Assembly: GCF_000407185.1 (NCBI RefSeq)
Contig: NZ_KE136483.1
Span: forward strand, 62,001-126,000
Length of the DNA: 64,000 nucleotides
Direction of reading: 5' to 3'
Origin: Enterococcus malodoratus ATCC 43197
GTDB taxonomy: Bacteria; Bacillota; Bacilli; Lactobacillales; Enterococcaceae
The translations under genes were made by a program, and so were the position numbers. Shown in pieces: positions 1 through 8,386 of this stretch (the stretch's first letter is position 1; each line of letters starts with the position of its first letter). Below the pieces are notes generated by a model. The model searched no databases. It was not told the origin of the DNA and saw only the letters and a program-made list of their open reading frames with translations.

Positions 1-104
1 CTGGTGCGAAACTTTGCGGTTTAGGGCCGCGGATTTTACGAACAGAAACCGCACCGTTTTATCTTTTGAGCGCGGCGAGCTTCTATTATGAATTGCAGCA
101 CTGA
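1..104 (+). CDS. rsmE: RsmE 16S rRNA m3U1498 methyltransferase, C-terminal end only
   Basis: Reading from base 3, the frame is open to a TGA at 102–104 and encodes a C-terminal tail containing LGPRILRTETAP. This is the conserved SPOUT-fold S-adenosylmethionine-binding motif (LGPRILRxET) near the end of RsmE, which methylates N3 of U1498 in 16S rRNA. The start lies outside the window. The rel promoter begins only a few bases after the stop, and rsmE upstream of rel is a common Firmicute order. The identification rests on about 33 residues, but the motif is characteristic. Confidence 0.8.
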   Translation, partial: GAKLCGLGPRILRTETAPFYLLSAASFYYELQH

Positions 105-109
105 TTTGA

Positions 110-138
110 TTGAAAAAGCTTACTATAGTTTGTATAAT
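110..138 (+). promoter_or_regulatory. rel promoter
   Basis: TTGAAA at 110–115, a 17-base spacer, and a perfect TATAAT at 133–138 make a good sigma-A promoter. It lies between the rsmE stop (104) and the rel start (179). Confidence 0.65.
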
Positions 139-178
139 AAGAGCAATCATTTTCAGAAAATAAAGGGGGAAACGTCGC

Positions 179-2386
179 ATGGCAAAAGAAGTTGAATTGA
201 CCGGTCCTGACGTCATCAGGATGGTTAGTACGTACATGGGAAAAGAGCACGTGGCGTTTGTACAAAAGGCTTACGACTTTGCTTATGAAGCCCATAAGCC
301 CCAGATTCGTAAATCAGGTGAGCCATACATTATCCATCCGATTCAAGTCGCGGGTATTTTGGCTGATTTACATATGGATCCTCACACTGTTGCGACAGGC
401 TTTTTACACGATGTCGTAGAGGATACACCGGTTACGTTAGATGATTTAAAAGTTGAATTTGGGGAAGACGTCGCTTCATTAGTTGACGGAGTAACCAAAT
501 TAGGGAAGATCAAATACAAGTCACACGAAGAACAATTAGCAGAAAACCACCGCAAAATGTTGTTGGCGATGGCGCAGGATTTACGTGTCATCATGGTCAA
601 ACTGGCCGACCGTCTGCACAACATGCGGACTTTGAAATATTTGCGCGACGATAAACAACGGCGAATTGCGCGCGAAACGTTGGAAATCTATGCCCCATTG
701 GCTGATCGTTTAGGGATGAGCCGGATCAAGTGGGAGTTGGAAGATACAGCACTGCGCTATTTGAATCCAAAACAATACTATCGCATCGTTCATCTAATGC
801 GCAGCAAGCGTGACGAACGGGAAGGATTTGTTGAGAAATCCGTCAATGAGATCAAGGAAGCGACGAAAGAACTTGGGATCGAAGCAGATATCTATGGTCG
901 ACCGAAACATATTTATTCAATCTATCGCAAGATGCGGGATCAGAAGAAACAATTCGATGAAATCTATGACCTGCTGGCGATCCGTGTAATCGTGGATTCT
1001 ATTAAGGATTGTTATGCCGTGTTGGGAGCGATCCATACTAAATGGAAACCAATGCCCGGTCGTTTCAAGGATTATATTGCGATGCCAAAGACGAATATGT
1101 ATCAATCACTGCATACGACGATCATTGGACCAAGCGGGAACCCGATCGAAGTTCAGATTCGTACGCATGAAATGCACCAGATCGCTGAGTTCGGGGTTGC
1201 GGCTCACTGGGCGTATAAAGAAGGCAAAACCGATAAACAAGAGACGAATCAAGACAACAAACAGTTGGATTGGTTCCGTGAAATCATCGAATTGCAAGAT
1301 GAAAGCTATGATGCATCCGAATTTATGGAGAGTGTTAAAGGCGACATCTTCAGTGATAAAGTGTATGTGTTTACACCTAAGGGCGATGTTACCGAGCTGC
1401 CAAAAGGTTCAGGTCCGTTGGATTTTGCTTACAGCATCCACACGGATATCGGAAATAAAACTACCGGTGCCAAGGTCAATGGCAAGATGGTGCAATTAGA
1501 TTACAAGCTGAAGAACGGCGATATTATTGAAATTATGACCTCGGCTAATTCCTTTGGACCAAGTCGCGACTGGTTGAATCTAGTGAAAACCAGCAAAGCG
1601 AAAAATAAAATCAAACGCTTCTTCAAAACACAAGATCGTGAAGAAAATGTGTCAAAAGGCCATGATGCAGTCGTTAAGTGTATTAATGACTTAGGTTTTG
1701 TGCCGAAAGAAATGCTGACGAAGGACAAGCTTTCTGATGTCTTGGACAAATTCAATTTCCATAGCGAAGAAGATTTGTATGCAGCAATCGGATTTGGCGA
1801 AATGAGTGCACTGACCTTTGCCAATCGTCTGACGGAAAAAGAACGCCGCGAACAAATGAAGCAAAAACAGCGGGATGCTGTGGATGAGATGGTCAGCAGT
1901 CCGAAAGAACCGGAAAAAATCAAGGTTCGCCACGAAGGCGGAATTGTGATCCAAGGGATCGAAAACTTGTTGATTCGGATCAGTCATTGCTGTAATCCGG
2001 TTCCTGGGGACAGCATCGTTGGCTACATTACAAAAGGCCGCGGGATTTCTATCCATCGTTCGGATTGTCCGAACATCACAAAGCAAAAAGATATCCAAGA
2101 GCGTCTGATCGAAGTGGAATGGGAAGATACGACCAATTCGGTTCAGGATTACAATGCTGATTTGGAAATCTACGGCTTCAATCGTGATGGCTTATTGAAT
2201 GATGTATTGAATATCGTTAGCGGTATGACTAAGAAATTGGTTAGCGTTGAAGCAAAACCGACGAAGGATCGCTTAGCACTGATCAATCTGACCTTCAAGA
2301 TCCAGAATTTGAATCACCTGTATTCGATCGTGGATAAGATCAAAACGGTTCCTGATGTGTACAGTGTGAAACGAACGAAAGGCTAG
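179..2386 (+). CDS. relA: Bifunctional (p)ppGpp synthetase/hydrolase (RSH family, Rel)
   Basis: This 735-residue cytoplasmic protein makes (p)ppGpp from ATP and GTP/GDP and also hydrolyses it, driving the stringent response. The order of domains is the full RSH order: HD hydrolase domain (FLHDVVEDT near residues 76–83), synthetase domain (about 230–345, with GRFKD near 293–297 and EVQIRT), TGS domain (about 390–450), a Cys-containing zinc-finger-like segment (SHCCNPVPGD) and a C-terminal ACT domain. The intact HD motif together with an RxKD-type rather than ExDD synthetase loop is the signature of bifunctional Rel enzymes. The ATG follows AAAGGGGGA. It is followed 40 bases later by dtd, the usual Firmicute arrangement, with no terminator between them. 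Confidence 0.97.
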   Translation: MAKEVELTGPDVIRMVSTYMGKEHVAFVQKAYDFAYEAHKPQIRKSGEPYIIHPIQVAGILADLHMDPHTVATGFLHDVVEDTPVTLDDLKVEFGEDVASLVDGVTKLGKIKYKSHEEQLAENHRKMLLAMAQDLRVIMVKLADRLHNMRTLKYLRDDKQRRIARETLEIYAPLADRLGMSRIKWELEDTALRYLNPKQYYRIVHLMRSKRDEREGFVEKSVNEIKEATKELGIEADIYGRPKHIYSIYRKMRDQKKQFDEIYDLLAIRVIVDSIKDCYAVLGAIHTKWKPMPGRFKDYIAMPKTNMYQSLHTTIIGPSGNPIEVQIRTHEMHQIAEFGVAAHWAYKEGKTDKQETNQDNKQLDWFREIIELQDESYDASEFMESVKGDIFSDKVYVFTPKGDVTELPKGSGPLDFAYSIHTDIGNKTTGAKVNGKMVQLDYKLKNGDIIEIMTSANSFGPSRDWLNLVKTSKAKNKIKRFFKTQDREENVSKGHDAVVKCINDLGFVPKEMLTKDKLSDVLDKFNFHSEEDLYAAIGFGEMSALTFANRLTEKERREQMKQKQRDAVDEMVSSPKEPEKIKVRHEGGIVIQGIENLLIRISHCCNPVPGDSIVGYITKGRGISIHRSDCPNITKQKDIQERLIEVEWEDTTNSVQDYNADLEIYGFNRDGLLNDVLNIVSGMTKKLVSVEAKPTKDRLALINLTFKIQNLNHLYSIVDKIKTVPDVYSVKRTKG

Positions 2387-2426
2387 AAGATTAAACTAAA
2401 ATGACAATAACTTTCTGGAGGTTTTT

Positions 2427-2873
2427 ATGCGAGCAGTAATTCAACGAGTGAGCGAAGCAAGTGTCGCAATTGATGACAAAATCATCGGTAAGATCGACCG
2501 CGGCTTTATGATTCTTCTAGGTATTCATGAAGAGGATACGCAAGCAGATGCGGATTATTTGATTCGGAAGATCCCTTTATTACGAGTGTTTGAAGATGCA
2601 GAAGGGAAAATGAATCAGTCCTTGCAAGATGTTGGCGGCAGTGTCTTGAGTGTATCGCAATTCACTTTGTATGCAGATACGAAAAAAGGCAATCGCCCTA
2701 GTTTTGTGAAGGCCGCACGACCAGAAACAGCGATCCCTTTATATGAATACTTCAATGAAGGCTTGCGCCAGGCAGGTTTGACGGTCGAAACCGGAGAATT
2801 CGGCGGCGACATGGATGTGGCGCTGATCAATGACGGGCCAGTAACGATCTTATTTGATACACGGGATAAATAA
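2427..2873 (+). CDS. dtd: D-aminoacyl-tRNA deacylase
   Basis: The 148-residue product matches the family's normal length. Dtd removes D-amino acids (and glycine mischarged on tRNA-Ala) from tRNA, recycling tRNA and excluding D-residues from protein. The two active-site signatures are visible: SQFTLYAD in the middle and the Gly-cisPro motif [11 protein letters not shown] at the C-terminus. NRPSF is also present. The start ATG has a CTGGAGG ribosome binding site. It is the last gene of the rel operon and is closed by an intrinsic terminator at 2881. Confidence 0.95.
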   Translation: MRAVIQRVSEASVAIDDKIIGKIDRGFMILLGIHEEDTQADADYLIRKIPLLRVFEDAEGKMNQSLQDVGGSVLSVSQFTLYADTKKGNRPSFVKAARPETAIPLYEYFNEGLRQAGLTVETGEFGGDMDVALINDGPVTILFDTRDK

Positions 2874-2880
2874 CGAACGA

Positions 2881-2914
2881 AGGACAAAAATCTACGGGTT
2901 TTTGTCCTTTTTTT
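2881..2914 (+). terminator. Intrinsic terminator of the rel–dtd operon
   Basis: The arms AGGACAAAAA and TTTTTGTCCT pair perfectly (2881–2890 with 2899–2908), and a T run follows. Confidence 0.85.
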
Positions 2915-2915
2915 C

Positions 2916-2993
2916 TACCCTTTTCCCATCAAATGAGGGATAATTGAACAAAATGAATGCAGGATACCGGACAACTGAGCAGGGAAAAGGGTA
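2916..2993. repeat. 12-bp perfect inverted repeat, widely spaced
   Basis: TACCCTTTTCCC at 2916–2927 is exactly complementary to GGGAAAAGGGTA at 2982–2993, with 54 bases between. It lies between the dtd terminator and the IS30-family element. It could be the remains of a small mobile element or a regulatory hairpin of the original fumC leader. No further structure was recognised. Confidence 0.6.
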
Positions 2994-3006
2994 TCTAATA
3001 ACGCCG

Positions 3007-4058
3007 ATTGTAAAATTAAGCTAGACAACTAAAAAAGCCATTTGTGCTACACTCAAAATAGTTCTGACCAAAGAATTATAAGGAGTGAGTACAAATGACC
3101 TATACCCATCTTACAACGGATGAACTTGTAATGATAGAGTCTTATTTCAAAATAAATCAATCTGTTGCGAAAACTGCGCATTGCTTGAATCGTTCAAGAC
3201 AAACGATCCATAAAGTATACCTATTCTTCAAGCAAGGAAAATCAGCCTTAGAATACTATCAACAGTATAAGAAAAACAAATCAAACTGTGGTAGACGCCC
3301 GCTTGTTTTACCCGAGGAACAATCAGAATATATTCAAAGAAAGGTTGTTCAAGGATGGACACCCGATGTGATTGTTGGTCGTGCAGCGTTTCCTATTCGT
3401 TGTTCTGCTCGTACCATTTATCGTATGTTCAAAAAGGGGCTATTTAATCCTTCTGACTTACCGATGAAAGGCAAGCGTAAACCGAATGGACATCAAGAAA
3501 GGCGTGGAAAACAAGCTTTCCGCCGCTCTATTCATGAACGTGAAAAAGATTATAGCCAATTCTCAAATGAGTTTGGTCACCTTGAAGGTGACACTATCGT
3601 AGGTCTGAAACATAAAAGTGCTGTAATTACCTTAGTTGAACGATTATCAAAAGTTATCATCACATTGAAACCGTGTGGTAGACAAGCGATTGATATTGAA
3701 AAAAAATTAAATCATTGGTTTGAATCTGTACCGAAAAATCTATTCAAATCCATCACTTTTGATTGTGGAAAGGAATTTTCAAATTGGAAACAAATCAGTA
3801 ATGCCAATGATATTGCCATTTATTTCGCTGATCCAGGAACGCCGTCTCAAAGAGGCCTAAACGAGAATTCTAACGGATTGTTACGTAGAGATGGTTTATT
3901 GAAATCTATGGATTTCAATTCAGTAGATGAATCTTTTATTCAATCTGTCACATCTAAACGAAATAATATTCCTAGAAAATCACTGGATTATCGAACACCT
4001 TTGGAAGTATTTTTGAGTTACGTAAGTATTGATGATTTGTCTAACTTAATTTGACAAT
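3007..4058 (+). mobile_element. IS30-family insertion sequence (IS6770/IS1062-like)
   Basis: One transposase gene is bounded by imperfect terminal inverted repeats of about 22 bp. The left end reads ATTGTAAAATTAAGCTAGAC and the right end, reverse-complemented, reads ATTGTCAAATTAAGTTAGAC. The element is about 1.05 kb, normal for IS30. A target-site duplication could not be assigned with confidence (IS30 elements make only 2–3 bp). The right edge lies about 30 bases in front of the fumC start codon. Confidence 0.85.
3095..4054 (+). CDS. IS30-family transposase
   Basis: The 319-residue DDE transposase has an N-terminal helix-turn-helix region (HLTTDELVMIESYF, then RSRQTIHKVY) and a catalytic core with the acidic residues visible in HLEGDTIVG, ITFDCGKEF and NENSNGLLR. 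The last two match the usual IS30 consensus closely. The gene has a good AAGGAG site before its ATG and fills almost the whole element; its stop codon lies inside the right inverted repeat. It appears intact. Sequence character suggests an enterococcal IS6770/IS1062-like element, a name recalled from the family rather than checked. Confidence 0.93.
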   Translation: MTYTHLTTDELVMIESYFKINQSVAKTAHCLNRSRQTIHKVYLFFKQGKSALEYYQQYKKNKSNCGRRPLVLPEEQSEYIQRKVVQGWTPDVIVGRAAFPIRCSARTIYRMFKKGLFNPSDLPMKGKRKPNGHQERRGKQAFRRSIHEREKDYSQFSNEFGHLEGDTIVGLKHKSAVITLVERLSKVIITLKPCGRQAIDIEKKLNHWFESVPKNLFKSITFDCGKEFSNWKQISNANDIAIYFADPGTPSQRGLNENSNGLLRRDGLLKSMDFNSVDESFIQSVTSKRNNIPRKSLDYRTPLEVFLSYVSIDDLSNLI

Positions 4059-4089
4059 TAAGATAATATAACTATAAGGGGTCGAATAG

Positions 4090-5475
4090 ATGGAAACACG
4101 AACAGAACAAGATTCAATGGGACCGATCGAGGTGCCAAAAGAAGCCTACTGGGGAGCGCAAACCGAGCGCAGTCGCCAAAATTTTAAAATTGGCGGAGAA
4201 AAAATGCCGCCGGAATTATTGCATGCGTTAGTTTTAGTCAAGAAAATGGCAGCGATTGCGAATCAGCGAACGGGAAAACTAGATGCGGAGAAAGCTTTAG
4301 CCATTCAAAAGGTGGCGGACGTGCTGCTGCAAGGAAAGAACTGGCAAGAGTTTCCATTAGTCGTTTGGCAGACCGGCAGCGGAACGCAAACGAACATGAA
4401 CGCGAATGAAGTCATCGCACATCTGGCAAGTCAAAAGGATTTAGCAATCCATCCGAATGACGATGTGAATATGTCGCAGAGTTCCAACGATGTCTTTCCA
4501 ACTGCACTGCATATTGCCGGGACTTTTGCGATTGAACAAAAACTGCTGCCGGCCATCCATGAGATGATTGGTATGTTAGAGGAGCTTGAAGAACAGAATC
4601 AGCACGTCATCAAGATCGGTCGAACGCATTTACAGGATGCGACGCCGGTTACTTTCGCACAAGAAATCAGCGGCTGGCGTTCGGCGCTTGAGCACAATGA
4701 GAATATGCTGATCAACAGTCTCGCTGAATTGCGGCAGTTAGCCATTGGCGGAACAGCTGTCGGTACCGGCCTGAATGCTTCAAGAGTCTATGAAGAATCA
4801 TTTATCGAAGCGTTGAAAGAGGAAACGGGGATTCATTTTATTAGTGAAAGCAATAAATTCCACGCTTTAGCCAACCGTGACGCGGTTGTTTTTGTCAGCG
4901 GCGCATTAAAAGCATTGGCGGCTAACTGCATGAAGATGGCTAACGACATCCGCTGGTTGGCTAGTGGCCCCCGCAGCGGTTTAGGAGAGATCACGCTGCC
5001 AGCAAACGAACCGGGAAGTTCGATCATGCCCGGCAAGATCAACCCGACCCAGTGTGAAGCGCTGGCGATGGTGGCTGTTCAGGTGATGGGCAATGACACC
5101 ACGATCGGTGTTGCGGCATCCCAAGGGAATTTTGAATTGAATGTCTATCTGCCGCTGATCGCTTTTGATTTATTACAAAGCGTCCGCTTGCTGACCGATG
5201 CCTTGCATTCTTTTACGGATAAATGCTTGAAGGGTATCGTCGTCAATGAAGAGCGAATGGCGGAATTACTCGACAAATCATTGATGCTAGTAACTGCATT
5301 GAATACACATATTGGCTACGATAAAGGCGCGGAAATCGCCAAAAAAGCCTTCAATGAAGGAACAACCTTGCGGGAAGCCGCTTTGACTCTAGGCTATCTA
5401 ACGGAAGAAGAATACGATGCTTGGGTCAGACCAGAAAAAATGATTGGAGACAATGACAATGACTATCTACGATGA
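4090..5475 (+). CDS. fumC: Class II fumarate hydratase
   Basis: This 461-residue enzyme interconverts fumarate and L-malate without an iron-sulfur cluster. The aspartase/fumarase signature [17 protein letters not shown] lies near residue 310, and [13 protein letters not shown] and [11 protein letters not shown] are the other conserved family blocks. [14 protein letters not shown] near residue 97 favours fumarase over aspartase or argininosuccinate lyase. The start codon follows AAGGGG. Its last codons overlap the malic enzyme gene, so the two are co-translated: fumarate to malate to pyruvate plus CO2. The IS30-family element immediately upstream has probably separated this gene from its original promoter. 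Confidence 0.96.
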   Translation: METRTEQDSMGPIEVPKEAYWGAQTERSRQNFKIGGEKMPPELLHALVLVKKMAAIANQRTGKLDAEKALAIQKVADVLLQGKNWQEFPLVVWQTGSGTQTNMNANEVIAHLASQKDLAIHPNDDVNMSQSSNDVFPTALHIAGTFAIEQKLLPAIHEMIGMLEELEEQNQHVIKIGRTHLQDATPVTFAQEISGWRSALEHNENMLINSLAELRQLAIGGTAVGTGLNASRVYEESFIEALKEETGIHFISESNKFHALANRDAVVFVSGALKALAANCMKMANDIRWLASGPRSGLGEITLPANEPGSSIMPGKINPTQCEALAMVAVQVMGNDTTIGVAASQGNFELNVYLPLIAFDLLQSVRLLTDALHSFTDKCLKGIVVNEERMAELLDKSLMLVTALNTHIGYDKGAEIAKKAFNEGTTLREAALTLGYLTEEEYDAWVRPEKMIGDNDNDYLR

Positions 5476-6628
5476 GGCATTAGCAGCACATGAAAAATGG
5501 CGTGGCAAGATCGAAGTGACGAGTAAGGCCAAAGTCCAGAATAAAGATGATTTATCTTTAGCATATACACCTGGTGTGGCAGAACCTTGTCGTAAGATTT
5601 TTGAAGACAAAAATAAAGCCTATGACTATACCTGGAAGGGCAATAGCGTGGCAGTTGTGACGGATGGTACTGCCGTTTTAGGCTTAGGCGATATTGGTCC
5701 GGAGGCTGCTCTGCCCGTAATGGAAGGAAAAGCGCTGCTCTTCAAAGAATTTGCTGGGATTGATGCTGTTCCGATTTGTTTAGATACTAAAGATCCCAAA
5801 GAGATCATCCAAATTGTTAAAGCAATCGCACCGACATTCGGCGGAATCAATTTAGAGGACATTAGCGCGCCTCGGTGTGTCGAAATCGAGCGAGCGTTGA
5901 TCGAAGAATTAGATATCCCTGTCTTTCACGATGATCAGCATGGCACCGCGGTTGTGGTGACGGCGGCATTAATCAATGCGTTGAAGCTGGTAAAAAAAGA
6001 ACCACATGAGTTAAAAGTAGTCATTTCCGGTACTGGTGCTGCGGGGAGTGCCATCATCCACATGCTGATTGATCTTGGCGTTAAGAATATCATTGCATTC
6101 AATAAGGACGGCGCCTTGAACGAAGCGATGACGACCGCGACTTTTGTTGAAAAAGAAATCCTAGCGTTGATCACGCCGAAAGATTTTACTGGAACAATGG
6201 CGGATGCCTTTGTAGGCGCAGATGTTTTCGTGGGTGTCTCGGCACCAAATTTAGTGACGAAAGAAATGGTCGCTTCAATGAATGAAGGAAACATCGTCTT
6301 TCCGATGGCCAATCCTGAACCAGAAATTACGTATCAAGAAGCATTGGCTGGCGGAGCCGCAGTTGTTGGTACAGGCCGCTCTGATTTTCCAAATCAAATC
6401 AATAACGTGTTGGCTTTTCCAGGACTATTCCGCGGAGCCTTCGCAGCTGAAGCGACGACAATCACCCCTGCGATGCAGTTGGCTTGTGCCTATGCAATTG
6501 CAGATTCGATCCCTTATTCAGAATTGAATTCTGATTATATTATTCCCTCAGCGTTTGATGAAAATGTGGTGGATTTGATCACGATGAAGGTCGCAGAAGC
6601 TGCCAGAGAAGATGGTGTGACACGCTAA
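5459..6628 (+). CDS. Malic enzyme (malate dehydrogenase, oxaloacetate-decarboxylating)
   Basis: The product catalyses oxidative decarboxylation of malate to pyruvate. It is the short bacterial form (389 residues from this start). The N-terminal malic domain contains [14 protein letters not shown] and [11 protein letters not shown], and the Rossmann domain begins with [13 protein letters not shown] near residue 190. The ATG at 5459 is chosen because GGAGA at 5446–5450 sits 8 bases before it. An in-frame ATG at 5453 is too close to that site, and a TTG at 5444 would lie on it. The gene overlaps the end of fumC by 17 bases. Cofactor preference (NAD or NADP) cannot be told from the sequence. Confidence 0.92.
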   Translation: MTIYDEALAAHEKWRGKIEVTSKAKVQNKDDLSLAYTPGVAEPCRKIFEDKNKAYDYTWKGNSVAVVTDGTAVLGLGDIGPEAALPVMEGKALLFKEFAGIDAVPICLDTKDPKEIIQIVKAIAPTFGGINLEDISAPRCVEIERALIEELDIPVFHDDQHGTAVVVTAALINALKLVKKEPHELKVVISGTGAAGSAIIHMLIDLGVKNIIAFNKDGALNEAMTTATFVEKEILALITPKDFTGTMADAFVGADVFVGVSAPNLVTKEMVASMNEGNIVFPMANPEPEITYQEALAGGAAVVGTGRSDFPNQINNVLAFPGLFRGAFAAEATTITPAMQLACAYAIADSIPYSELNSDYIIPSAFDENVVDLITMKVAEAAREDGVTR

Positions 6629-6642
6629 TTCTATACGCTAAA

Positions 6643-6662
6643 ACCCTTGATAGATCAAGGGT
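6643..6662 (+). terminator. Hairpin after the malic enzyme gene, possible terminator
   Basis: ACCCTTGA and TCAAGGGT form a perfect 8-bp stem with a TAGA loop. No good T run follows, so termination activity is uncertain. Confidence 0.35.
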
Positions 6663-6737
6663 GGAAAGGATTTTCTATCGACAGTTTTATGCTGATACAG
6701 TAGTTTGGAAGCAAATACGACTATCGAAGGTGATCAC

Positions 6738-7253
6738 ATGGAAATCGGACAACGAATCAAAATAGAACGTCAAACCGCAGAATGGACACAGGAGCAATTA
6801 GCGGATAGAATTTTTGTATCGAAGCGAACGATTTCGAATTGGGAGACAGGAAAGACAGTCCCTGACATCGAGAGCGTTCTTCGGTTAGCAAAAATATTTA
6901 AGTTGTCTTTAGACGATTTACTAGTAGAAGATTCTGCCATAGTAAAGGAAATCAAGCGGAAGGAAGAACTCACGAATCTATCAATTATTTATTATGTTGG
7001 CCTAGTGTTGACGGGATTGATTCTGATGGGAATGATGTATTTTTCTTCAGCGTTGGGTAAAGAAGGATCATTGTACCTAATCACTGCTGCGTTACTGACA
7101 AATTTTATTACTATGTGCATGTTTAAGCTAAATATCGATCGGCTAAGAAATAAAGAACAAAAGTTTCAGCGAGAGATGAGACAAATGAAAATCGTTGGAA
7201 CAGCAATGGTCGTATTCGTATGCATCGTTCTAATTGTATTGCATTTTATGTAG
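6738..7253 (+). CDS. XRE-family regulator with C-terminal membrane segments
   Basis: The first 60 residues are a Cro/C1-type helix-turn-helix (QLADRIFVSKRTISNWETGK). The rest has three hydrophobic stretches (about residues 85–105, 112–130 and 150–170), so the protein is probably membrane-tethered. The layout matches small enterococcal and lactobacillal XRE regulators whose target is unknown. The ATG at 6738 is preferred because AAGG lies 7 bases upstream; an in-frame TTG at 6705 has no such site. A short DUF2200 gene follows 15 bases later and is probably co-transcribed. Confidence 0.8.
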   Translation: MEIGQRIKIERQTAEWTQEQLADRIFVSKRTISNWETGKTVPDIESVLRLAKIFKLSLDDLLVEDSAIVKEIKRKEELTNLSIIYYVGLVLTGLILMGMMYFSSALGKEGSLYLITAALLTNFITMCMFKLNIDRLRNKEQKFQREMRQMKIVGTAMVVFVCIVLIVLHFM

Positions 7254-7268
7254 AGAAGAGGGCTTTGA

Positions 7269-7613
7269 ATGAGTAAAATTTTCAAAATGAGTTTCGCTTC
7301 AATTTATCCTATGTATGTGAAAAAGGTTGAGAAAAAAGATCGCACCAAGGAAGAGCTCGATCAAGTTATTTATTGGCTGACAGGCTACGATGAGGCAGGC
7401 CTGCAAAAACAAATAGATGATGGTGTCGATATGGAAACCTTTTTCGCGGAGGTTCCCCAATTAAACGAAAATGTTTCCTTGATCAAAGGTGTAATCTGCG
7501 GGTATCGTGTCGAAGATATTGAAGATCCATTGATGCAAAAGATTCGCTACATGGATAAGTTAGTGGATGAATTAGCCAAAGGCAGAAAGATGGAAAAAAT
7601 CTTACGCAAATAA
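7269..7613 (+). CDS. DUF2200-like protein
   Basis: The 114-residue protein starts IFKMSFASIYPMYVKK and contains IYWLTGYDEAGL and KGVICGYRVEDIEDPLMQKI. I recognise these as the pattern of the DUF2200 family of small conserved cytoplasmic proteins of unknown function. There is no signal peptide or membrane segment. It is downstream of the XRE regulator and ends in a strong terminator, so the two genes probably form one transcript. The family assignment is from memory of its conserved opening and is moderately certain. Confidence 0.7.
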   Translation: MSKIFKMSFASIYPMYVKKVEKKDRTKEELDQVIYWLTGYDEAGLQKQIDDGVDMETFFAEVPQLNENVSLIKGVICGYRVEDIEDPLMQKIRYMDKLVDELAKGRKMEKILRK

Positions 7614-7619
7614 TCAGTG

Positions 7620-7650
7620 CAGCAAGTCTAAGAAGACTTGCTGTTTTTTT
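7620..7650 (+). terminator. Intrinsic terminator after the DUF2200 gene
   Basis: A 10-bp perfect stem, CAGCAAGTCT with AGACTTGCTG, a 4-base loop and seven T residues. Confidence 0.9.
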
Positions 7651-7728
7651 ATAACCTTCTTTATCTAACGATCGGATGATAGAATAAAGTCAGCCAGAAT
7701 GAAACGAGGTATGAAGGGGATGCGAGGA

Positions 7729-8145
7729 ATGATAAAGAAAATTAGTGGTGCATTATTTATTCTAGTTGGTTTATTAATGTTCTACTGTTCTTATGATAAT
7801 TGGCAAAGTAATCAAGAATTTATTCATAGCAGCAAAGGACGGTCGCTTGGGACAGTACATGTTGAGCGGGGCGTCGAAACGGTTAGTTTTCCAGAAAATA
7901 GCTACGGTGTAGCGTTGGATGGAGAGGGTCGCAAAGAAGGCGAACAGGTTTATATTTATTATCAGAGGGATAAACCTTATCGTATCTCGACCACGCCCAG
8001 CCAATATAAAACGAAGAAGGAAATCTATGGAGCGTTCTTATCAGGAATTTTTTTAATTGGATATGTGATCTTTATCCAGTTTATCGCTCCGAAAATTTGG
8101 AGAAAGTTTGCACAGAAACACCATTTGTTGAAGGATGGTAATTGA
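7729..8145 (+). CDS. Small two-TM membrane protein (DUF3592-like layout)
   Basis: The predicted 138-residue protein has a membrane helix near residues 5–22, an outside loop of about 75 residues, a second helix (about 100–122) and a short basic tail. The middle segment (PENSYGVALDGEGRKEGEQV, then VYIYYQRDKP) resembles the beta-rich loop of DUF3592-type proteins, but the match is loose. Four in-frame ATGs lie between 7699 and 7729. 7729 is chosen because AAGGGG is 9 bases upstream and the helix then starts at once; 7699 remains possible. Function unknown. Confidence 0.65.
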   Translation: MIKKISGALFILVGLLMFYCSYDNWQSNQEFIHSSKGRSLGTVHVERGVETVSFPENSYGVALDGEGRKEGEQVYIYYQRDKPYRISTTPSQYKTKKEIYGAFLSGIFLIGYVIFIQFIAPKIWRKFAQKHHLLKDGN

Positions 8146-8212
8146 TGCTAAAGTTTAATTGATCAACAGGATTGTGACAAAAATTTTTCACCTTAATGAG
8201 CAAAAAACGGAC

Positions 8213-8262
8213 AGCAGAACAAACACACTACAGTTCATGATAATGTGCTTGTTCTGCTTTTT
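8213..8262 (+). terminator. Intrinsic terminator
   Basis: AGCAGAACAA at 8213–8222 pairs with TTGTTCTGCT at 8249–8258. The stem extends inward with one mismatch, and five T residues follow. Confidence 0.8.
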
Positions 8263-8386
8263 AAATATTCACGGTAAAACATACATATAAACTCTACCAT
8301 TGAATTCATTTTTTGCATGACAAATAAAGCCCTATAGGAGAAGGGGGTTCTATCGATCACTTTATCAATATAACACTACTCTGGAC

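Noticed and set aside
1501-2098. Long antisense frames within rel (and similar ones in other genes)
   Set aside because: They mirror the codon structure of strongly supported genes and lack start signals.
3007-4058. Target-site duplication of the IS30-family element
   Set aside because: Short matches such as TAATA near both ends do not sit directly at the inverted-repeat ends, and the AT-rich context makes them unreliable.
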